Positions 7,033 to 11,350 of a stretch of DNA of 11,350 nt are shown in pieces. The notes below the pieces were generated by a model, which saw only the letters and a list, made by a program, of their open reading frames with translations, was not told where the DNA came from and searched no databases. Position 1 is the stretch's first letter. Every line of letters starts with the position of its first letter. The translations under genes were made by a program, and so were the position numbers. This stretch comes from Campylobacterales bacterium (lineage in GTDB: Bacteria > Campylobacterota > Campylobacteria > Campylobacterales > Sulfurovaceae): NCBI GenBank assembly GCA_016937075.1, contig JAFGWQ010000111.1, positions 1 through 11,350 on the forward strand, read 5' to 3'.

Positions 7033-7068
7033 TCGACAATTTGTTTATTTGACTAAATAAATTGTCGA
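7033..7068. repeat. A/T-rich hairpin next to the long inverted repeat
   Basis: TCGACAATTT (7033-7042) pairs perfectly with AAATTGTCGA (7059-7068). A further ATTT/AAAT helix is possible inside, with a 4-base bulge. Neither strand shows a T tract after the stem, so it is not a classic intrinsic terminator. It abuts the inverted repeat at 7069-7181 with no gap. Confidence 0.7.
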
Positions 7069-7181
7069 GTGAGAAGAGCAAAAGATATAGCATGTATAAA
7101 TTAATACGTCCTTTTAAAACAAAACAGAACTACCTTCGTCAAAAGCCCTATACTCAAAATAATATCTTTTGCCTCTCTCAC
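7069..7181 (-). repeat. Long imperfect inverted repeat, possible structured 3' UTR or small RNA
   Basis: The arms are 7069-7088 and 7162-7181 (20 bases, 17 matching) around a 73-base centre. Nested inside are GTATA/TATAC (7094-7098 with 7149-7153) and CTTTT/AAAAG (7111-7115 with 7141-7145), giving a rod-like fold with internal loops. In - strand RNA the three imperfect arm positions are two G-U wobbles and one A-C mismatch; in + strand RNA they are one wobble and two mismatches. The - strand therefore folds better, which is the strand of the adjacent DUF3108-like gene, whose stop lies only six bases from the arm. No target-site duplication is visible. It does not match 4.5S RNA or another RNA family I recognise. 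Confidence 0.5.
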
Positions 7182-7187
7182 AATAGT

Positions 7188-7928
7188 TTAATCCGACTTT
7201 CTAGCTACTAAATCCCCAAAAAGTATAAGATCCTGAAGCACTGCTTTTTGAGCTACCCCGTCTTTGTCCATGGCGATCATAAACTCTCCACGCTTACTAG
7301 CAAAAATAGGCTGATTAATGATAGCTTTGAAATACCATGCGGCCCCATCGCCTAACTCTTTTTTATAGGCAGGAACTTTTGATACGGATGGGATGAATAT
7401 CTCTATATTTCCATCCTGATTTTCAGCGCCCACCGCTTGGAAGCGATAGATCTTATCAGCACTTGCCGATGGTGATATAAGCTTTGGTATATTCATATAC
7501 ATTGACAATAGATCATTAGAACTGTAAAATGAAAGTTTTTCACTCTGGTCTAATATAACTTTGCCATTCTCTTTTTTGATAATTCTTTTGACTACGGTTT
7601 TAGTTTTATGATTTATAGTATATATTTTATCTTTTATCTTATTTCCGCGAGAGATGTGCACATTATAGCTATCCGATACATACTTGCCGTTTACGATATG
7701 TCCTTTGCTGATGTGTCGTTCAGTGCGATCGCCACTCATAACTTTTACCATTCCTATTGTTTTAGCTTTAATATCTATAGTATAACGATTATTTGATTCA
7801 TTGAGATGTATATTTGCTCTCCCAAGATCTCCTATGACTCCGAAACGGACAATATAATCCACATTAACACTTTTAGCATATGCAAATATTCCAAACACGA
7901 TCGTCACAAATAAAAATAATTTTTTCAT
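7188..7928 (-). CDS. Secreted protein, DUF3108-like
   Basis: The 246 residues begin with a clear signal peptide (MKKLFLFVTIVFGIFAYA) with likely cleavage after A18, so the mature protein should be periplasmic; no lipobox or further membrane segment is seen. The mature part looks rich in beta strands. It starts with YIVRFGVIGDLGRANIHL, has alternating basic and acidic strands in the middle, and ends with a segment (about 203-244) reading REYMIAM-like then VLQDLILFGDLVARK (the visible text is GEFMIAMDKDGVAQKAVLQD). This shape, with an opening G-x-x-G strand and a closing 'product of oxidised or stored conversion' style strand, recalls DUF3108 proteins, whose function is unknown. The family call is from pattern memory only. 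The ATG has only a weak AAAGA ribosome site. It is divergent from der. Confidence 0.8.
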   Translation of the reverse strand: MKKLFLFVTIVFGIFAYAKSVNVDYIVRFGVIGDLGRANIHLNESNNRYTIDIKAKTIGMVKVMSGDRTERHISKGHIVNGKYVSDSYNVHISRGNKIKDKIYTINHKTKTVVKRIIKKENGKVILDQSEKLSFYSSNDLLSMYMNIPKLISPSASADKIYRFQAVGAENQDGNIEIFIPSVSKVPAYKKELGDGAAWYFKAIINQPIFASKRGEFMIAMDKDGVAQKAVLQDLILFGDLVARKSD

Positions 7929-7956
7929 ACATTGGTCTTTAAATAATTGGATTTGT

Positions 7957-7962
7957 TTTATA
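7957..7962 (-). promoter_or_regulatory. Candidate -10 box for the DUF3108-like gene
   Basis: TATAAA on the - strand, within GGCTATAAAAC, ends about 28 bases before the ATG. No -35 is seen. It is the best candidate in the 139 bases shared with der, but it matches the consensus less well than the der box. Confidence 0.35.
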
Positions 7963-8035
7963 GCCTAATCATATCAAAAACGTTGTGAGATAAACGTGGA
8001 GTTATATTGCAATCACACCTTATGACTTGTTATGG

Positions 8036-8041
8036 TATAAT
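8036..8041 (+). promoter_or_regulatory. Extended -10 promoter of the der operon
   Basis: A perfect TATAAT is preceded by TGG, giving an extended -10 (TGN). There is no -35 at the expected spacing. It ends 26 bases before the der ATG, giving a short leader with AGGA at 8059-8062 as the ribosome site. An inverted repeat ACGTT/AACGT (7980-7984 with 7993-7997) lies further upstream between the divergent genes; its role is unknown. Confidence 0.6.
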
Positions 8042-8067
8042 ATCTATCAAATAAAAATAGGATAAAT

Positions 8068-9453
8068 ATGAAAAAAGTAGCCATACTCGGACGCCCAAAT
8101 GTAGGCAAAAGTTCTCTTTTTAATCGTCTGGCAAAACAAAGAGATGCTATCACATCCGATGTAGCCGGCACTACAAGAGACATCAAAAAAAGAATAGTAA
8201 CAATATCAGAAAATAGAGAATTTGAAGTCATAGACACCGGTGGTATAGATGATAGTAGCGCTCTTTTTTCAAAAGTAGGCGAACTATCGCTCAAGGCCGC
8301 TAAGGATGCCGATATCATACTATATATGGTAGACGGCAAAATGCTGCCTGACGAAGAAGATAAACAATTATTCTATCGTCTTCAAAAATTAGGCAAACCA
8401 TTAGCTCTTATTGTAAATAAAATAGACAACGATAAAGAAGAGCAAGAAAGATATTGGGAATTTATGTCATTTGGACCGGAAGTTAGTTTTCCTGTTTCTG
8501 TCAGCCACAATCGTAAATTTGTACCGTTTTATCAATGGCTTGAAAAATATATACCGCCAAAAGCAGAAGAAAATCTAGCCATACAAGAAGAATTTGATCC
8601 GCTTTTCGATGAAGAAGAAAAAGCACCACAGCAAGCCGATGATGATAAACACATAAAAGTGGCCATTATAGGACGAGTAAATACCGGCAAAAGTTCACTG
8701 CTCAATGCACTACTTCACGAAGAGCGTTCAGTAGTAAGCGATGTAGCAGGCACCACTATAGATCCGGTTGATGAAACTATAACATATGGCGATTATGAGA
8801 TAACATTCATTGATACTGCGGGTATCCGTCGTAGAAGCAAGATATTAGGAATTGAGAAATTTGCCCTAGGCAGAACTACTGATATGCTAGAGAAAGCGAA
8901 TCTTGTACTGCTTGTAATCGATGCTACGCAAGGGGTAAGCGAGCTTGATGAGAGAGTAGCAGGTCTTATAGAAAAATATCGTCTAGCATGCCTGATCGTC
9001 TTAAACAAATGGGACTTAAAAGGCGACAAAACATATGAAGAAGCTGTAGAAAACATAAGACATAAACTCAAATTTTTGCATTATGCATCACTCATTACCG
9101 TATCTGCCAAAACCGGCATGAGAGTACATAAAATACTAGATGAAATAGTCAAGATATATGAGAGATATTCCATGAGGATACCTACGGCCAAATTAAATGA
9201 AGTCATTCGAGAAGCTATTGGTCGCCATCATGTACCATCACACAACGGAGCATCTGTCAAAATAAAATTTGCTACTCAGTATGACAGCAAACCGCCTCGT
9301 ATAGCACTTGTATCAAATCGTCCTGAATATATACATTTTAGTTACAAGAGATATTTGGCAAACTTTTTGCGAGAAAAATTTGATTTTGAAGGCGTACCGC
9401 TTGAGATCATTGCACGAAAAAGGGGAGAAAGAGACGATGATATTGAACAATAA
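8068..9453 (+). CDS. der: Ribosome-associated GTPase Der (EngA)
   Basis: An essential GTPase with two tandem G domains that assists maturation of the 50S ribosomal subunit. First domain: GRPNVGKS (8-15), DTGG (56-59) and NKID (117-120). Second domain: GRVNTGKS (202-209), DTAG (249-252), NKWD (313-316) and SAK (346-348). An acidic linker (about 168-194) joins them, and a KH-like RNA-binding domain fills about 365-450. At 461 residues it is normal for the family. The second P-loop reads NTGKS where NVGKS is usual; the catalytic Lys and Ser are intact, so activity should be retained. AGGA stands five bases before the ATG. It leads an operon with trpS (12-base gap) and the TRIC-like gene. I recall der and trpS near the kdsA-ribH-nusB cluster in Campylobacter too. 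Confidence 0.97.
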   Translation: MKKVAILGRPNVGKSSLFNRLAKQRDAITSDVAGTTRDIKKRIVTISENREFEVIDTGGIDDSSALFSKVGELSLKAAKDADIILYMVDGKMLPDEEDKQLFYRLQKLGKPLALIVNKIDNDKEEQERYWEFMSFGPEVSFPVSVSHNRKFVPFYQWLEKYIPPKAEENLAIQEEFDPLFDEEEKAPQQADDDKHIKVAIIGRVNTGKSSLLNALLHEERSVVSDVAGTTIDPVDETITYGDYEITFIDTAGIRRRSKILGIEKFALGRTTDMLEKANLVLLVIDATQGVSELDERVAGLIEKYRLACLIVLNKWDLKGDKTYEEAVENIRHKLKFLHYASLITVSAKTGMRVHKILDEIVKIYERYSMRIPTAKLNEVIREAIGRHHVPSHNGASVKIKFATQYDSKPPRIALVSNRPEYIHFSYKRYLANFLREKFDFEGVPLEIIARKRGERDDDIEQ

Positions 9454-9465
9454 AAAAGGGGCTAA

Positions 9466-10428
9466 ATGCGTATATTAACCGGTATTCAAGCAAGCGGAAA
9501 GCTCCATATAGGCAATTATTTTGGAGCAATGAAACCTATGATAAAGCTTCAAGAAGAACATGAGCTTTTTACTTTTATAGCTAACTATCATTCATTGACT
9601 AGCTCAACTGACGCTAGCTTGCTAAGACAATATACTCATGATGCGGCGATCGATTATCTATCTTTGGGGCTTGATCCCAACAAAACTACTTTTTGGATAC
9701 AAAGCGATGTGCCCGAAGTGCTTGAACTATACTGGATACTATCAAAGTTTACCCCAATGGGACTACTAGAACGCGCGCATAGCTATAAAGATAAGGTAGC
9801 CAAAGGAATACCGGCCAATCATGCGCTTTTTTCTTACCCGGTACTTATGGCTGCAGATATATTATTGCTAGATTCTGAGAAAATCCCTGTTGGCAAAGAC
9901 CAAATCCAGCATATAGAGATCACGCGTGATATCGCTACGAAGTTCAATAACGAATATGGTGATATATTTACGCTTCCTGAATATATAGTAGAAGATGAAC
10001 TTGCTACTATTCCAGGAATCGATGGGGACAAGATGAGCAAAAGCTACGGCAATACTATAGACATTTTTATGACTGAAAAAGAGTTACAAAAACAATGCAA
10101 TAAAATAGTAACCACCTCTACTCCTCTGGGCGAGCCTCTAGATTTTACCGGTTGCAACGTTTATGCACTAGCGTCACTGTTTTTAAATGAAGAAGGAAGA
10201 AAAGAGCTACAAGCCAGATATCAAAGCGGCTTGGAAGGATATGGGCATTTCAAAAAATACCTAAAAGAACTCATCTGGAATGAATTTGCCGAAGCTAGAG
10301 AAAAAAGAGCTTATTACGAAGCAAATCCTCACGTAGTAGAAGAGATACTTGAAAACGGTACATCAAAAGTCAAAAAATTAGCCCAAATAAAACTAAGAAT
10401 TGTCAAAGACGCAGTGGGCTTAATATAA
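9466..10428 (+). CDS. trpS: Tryptophanyl-tRNA synthetase
   Basis: Charges tRNA-Trp with tryptophan; class I aminoacyl-tRNA synthetase with a Rossmann catalytic core. The HIGH-type motif is HIGN (14-17) in GIQASGKLHIGNYFGAM, and the second ATP-binding motif is a perfect KMSKS (189-193). GKDQIQHIE (143-151) and the SYPVLMAADILL segment (123-134) are typical of bacterial TrpRS. Length (320) is normal for the compact bacterial form. AAGGGG (9456-9461) sits just upstream of the ATG in the 12-base gap after der, supporting cotranscription. No T-box or leader peptide is seen, so regulation probably follows the operon promoter. Confidence 0.97.
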   Translation: MRILTGIQASGKLHIGNYFGAMKPMIKLQEEHELFTFIANYHSLTSSTDASLLRQYTHDAAIDYLSLGLDPNKTTFWIQSDVPEVLELYWILSKFTPMGLLERAHSYKDKVAKGIPANHALFSYPVLMAADILLLDSEKIPVGKDQIQHIEITRDIATKFNNEYGDIFTLPEYIVEDELATIPGIDGDKMSKSYGNTIDIFMTEKELQKQCNKIVTTSTPLGEPLDFTGCNVYALASLFLNEEGRKELQARYQSGLEGYGHFKKYLKELIWNEFAEAREKRAYYEANPHVVEEILENGTSKVKKLAQIKLRIVKDAVGLI

Positions 10429-11043
10429 ATGACCAATGATATACTATTACTTATTGCTGATAGTATAGGTATCATTGCATTTGCTCTAAGCGGACTTTTT
10501 ATCGCTACCAAAGAGCGCCTCGACTTGCTTGGGCTTTTTATCATCGCATTTTTAACTGCCCTTGGTGGCGGAGTCATACGTGATATCATCATAGATAGAC
10601 CGCTTATGAGCTTCACTCACTATTCGCCTGCACTGCTCGTTATAAGCATAGTTATCATAGGACTTTTGTTTAAATTGCACAAAAAAAGCGAAATAGCAAG
10701 CCATTATCTCTTTATCTTCTCTGATACATTGGGGCTTGTGTCATTTGCCATTACCGGCGGTCTTTTGGGCATAGCAGCAGATTTTCATATCGTAGGAGTG
10801 ATGTTTTTAGCTCTTATCACGGCTGTTGGCGGCGGGGTATTGAGAGATATGCTGCTTAATGAAGTACCATTATTGCTAAAAAGTGATTTTTACGGGAGTA
10901 TAGCCCTTCTTGTTGGCATGATGCTTTATATTTTATATATAAGCGGCATGTTAAATAGTGCTGCAGTTTTAGCAGTCTTTATAGGTGGAATTTCGTTGCG
11001 GCTGATTGCTTTTTATAGAGATTGGCATCTGCCGAAATTGTAG
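10429..11043 (+). CDS. TRIC-like (UPF0126/YadS family) membrane protein
   Basis: A 204-residue inner-membrane protein with about seven hydrophobic helices arranged as two homologous halves plus one. Each half carries the family signature, GGGVIRD (46-52) and GGGVLRD (134-140), and the second is followed by EVPLLLKSDFYGSIALLVG, also typical. Prokaryotic TRIC homologues form trimeric monovalent-cation (potassium) channels; other transport roles have been proposed for some members, so the substrate here is open. The ATG follows the trpS stop directly (TAAATG) with no convincing ribosome site, so expression probably depends on coupling to trpS. No strong terminator is seen after it; only a weak ACATAT/ATATGT pairing occurs downstream. 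Confidence 0.88.
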   Translation: MTNDILLLIADSIGIIAFALSGLFIATKERLDLLGLFIIAFLTALGGGVIRDIIIDRPLMSFTHYSPALLVISIVIIGLLFKLHKKSEIASHYLFIFSDTLGLVSFAITGGLLGIAADFHIVGVMFLALITAVGGGVLRDMLLNEVPLLLKSDFYGSIALLVGMMLYILYISGMLNSAAVLAVFIGGISLRLIAFYRDWHLPKL

Positions 11044-11097
11044 ATATTCAATAATTTATACTTATTTATATTAAACATATTATTAAAAAAGATATGT

Positions 11098-11103
11098 TAT
11101 GAT
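11098..11103 (+). promoter_or_regulatory. Candidate extended -10 for the lipoprotein gene
   Basis: TATGAT preceded by TGT (TGN extension) and overlapping GATAAT (11101-11106) lies about 30 bases before the GTG start, in a very A/T-rich 90-base gap. The surrounding composition makes chance matches likely, so support is modest. Confidence 0.35.
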
Positions 11104-11133
11104 AATTTTAATTTTAAAATAAGGAAAGATAAA

Positions 11134-11350
11134 GTGAAGTTAAATGGCGTAATAAGCAGTCTTATAGCAGTATCTATTTTGAGCGGTTGTATTGGCCGAG
11201 TACCAAAAGTAGCCCCTGCAGTGCAACCCGGTGATGATAATTTAAGTTGTACGCAAATTCTAGGATCGATGGTGCTCAACACACAAGAAGTAGAAAAATT
11301 AGTCAAAGAACATAACGGGAACTTAGATGAAAATACAGCCACGAACGTGA
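11134..11350 (+). CDS. Putative outer-membrane lipoprotein, 3' end cut by the window
   Basis: An open frame of 72 codons runs off the right edge. It starts with GTG, with AAGGA (11121-11125) eight bases upstream; no in-frame ATG comes before the signal sequence. The N-terminus is a lipoprotein signal: Lys at position 2, a hydrophobic stretch, then the lipobox LSGC with Cys19 as the lipidation site. The residue after Cys is Ile, so export to the outer membrane is expected. The mature part begins with a flexible Pro/Ala stretch, then NLSCTQILGSMVLNTQEVEK, and is becoming helical and charged at the cut. This resembles small bacterial lipoproteins with a conserved 'LSC' followed by a helix, but I cannot name the family from the part shown. 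Confidence 0.75.
   Translation, partial: MKLNGVISSLIAVSILSGCIGRVPKVAPAVQPGDDNLSCTQILGSMVLNTQEVEKLVKEHNGNLDENTATNV

Larger units (their letters stand above)
6803..7187. other. 385-base non-coding interval between the DUF3108-like gene and kdsA
   Basis: No gene is supported here. From the kdsA end it holds the kdsA ribosome site and -10 box, then about 100 bases without visible structure. A very A/T-rich stretch at roughly 6940-7035 includes two perfect palindromes, AACATATGTT (6957-6966) and CATTAATTAATG (6989-7000). The structured block at 7033-7181 follows. Both flanking genes run on the - strand, so the interval is the 3' flank of one and the promoter region of the other. Confidence 0.7.

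Noticed and set aside
7033..7068. The 36-base hairpin as a chromosome dimer resolution (dif-like) or phage attachment site
   Set aside because: It lacks the two 11-base arm plus 6-base centre pattern of Xer sites that I know, and no integrase or xer gene is near.
7069..7181. 4.5S (SRP) RNA or 6S RNA as the identity of the rod-like fold
   Set aside because: The conserved SRP tetraloop region with GGAAGGAAGCAGC-like sequence is absent, and the length and bubble pattern do not fit 6S RNA.
7092..7211. A 39-codon + strand frame starting at an ATG inside the long inverted repeat, with a basic product
   Set aside because: No Shine-Dalgarno sequence precedes it, it spans the structured repeat, and its 3' end runs antisense into the DUF3108-like gene. 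Chance is more likely.
8013..8339. A 108-codon - strand frame over the der start
   Set aside because: It is antisense to the perfectly conserved first G domain of Der and has no recognisable domain; a shadow.
11097..11342. An 81-codon - strand frame at the right edge
   Set aside because: The + strand here has a lipoprotein signal with lipobox and a ribosome site, which explains the region better.

Overview
The window reads as ordinary chromosomal core sequence of a Campylobacterota (former Epsilonproteobacteria) member. The pointers are low-to-moderate GC, frequent ATA codons, a futalosine-pathway menaquinone gene (mqnC), a short RecG, a metal-type KdsA, and a ribH/nusB/kdsA cluster near der and trpS as remembered from Campylobacter. 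A free-living sulfur oxidiser related to Sulfurimonas or Sulfurovum is my best guess, but the genus cannot be settled from this window.

Layout. At the left end hpf (long ribosome hibernation factor, + strand) faces recG (- strand) across one hairpin terminator. Next come four tightly packed - strand genes transcribed right to left: ribH, nusB, mqnC and an M16-family peptidase homologue. Their junctions are a 1-base overlap, a 5-base gap and a 4-base overlap. kdsA lies upstream of ribH on the same strand, 151 bases away, behind a good -10 box. A secreted DUF3108-like protein follows, also on the - strand, separated from kdsA by 385 non-coding bases. The direction then switches: der, trpS and a TRIC/YadS-type membrane protein form a tight + strand operon. 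A truncated lipoprotein gene with a GTG start ends the window.

Functions are mainly housekeeping: translation (hpf, trpS, der), rRNA transcription antitermination (nusB), DNA repair (recG), riboflavin (ribH), menaquinone (mqnC) and Kdo for LPS (kdsA). They do not form one pathway.

The points of interest are mostly non-coding. A well-formed REPIN-like element (two inverted GTAG-tipped hairpins) abuts the M16 gene, whose TAG stop codon lies inside the repeat tip. A decayed palindromic repeat of a different family sits between kdsA and ribH. A 149-base structured block lies just downstream of the DUF3108-like gene and folds better as - strand RNA, so it could be a structured 3' UTR or small RNA. 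The M16 protein has lost the zinc motif but kept the R/Y pair of non-catalytic subunits. I found no phage, CRISPR, defence or biosynthetic system, and no convincing evidence of a wholly new multi-gene system.
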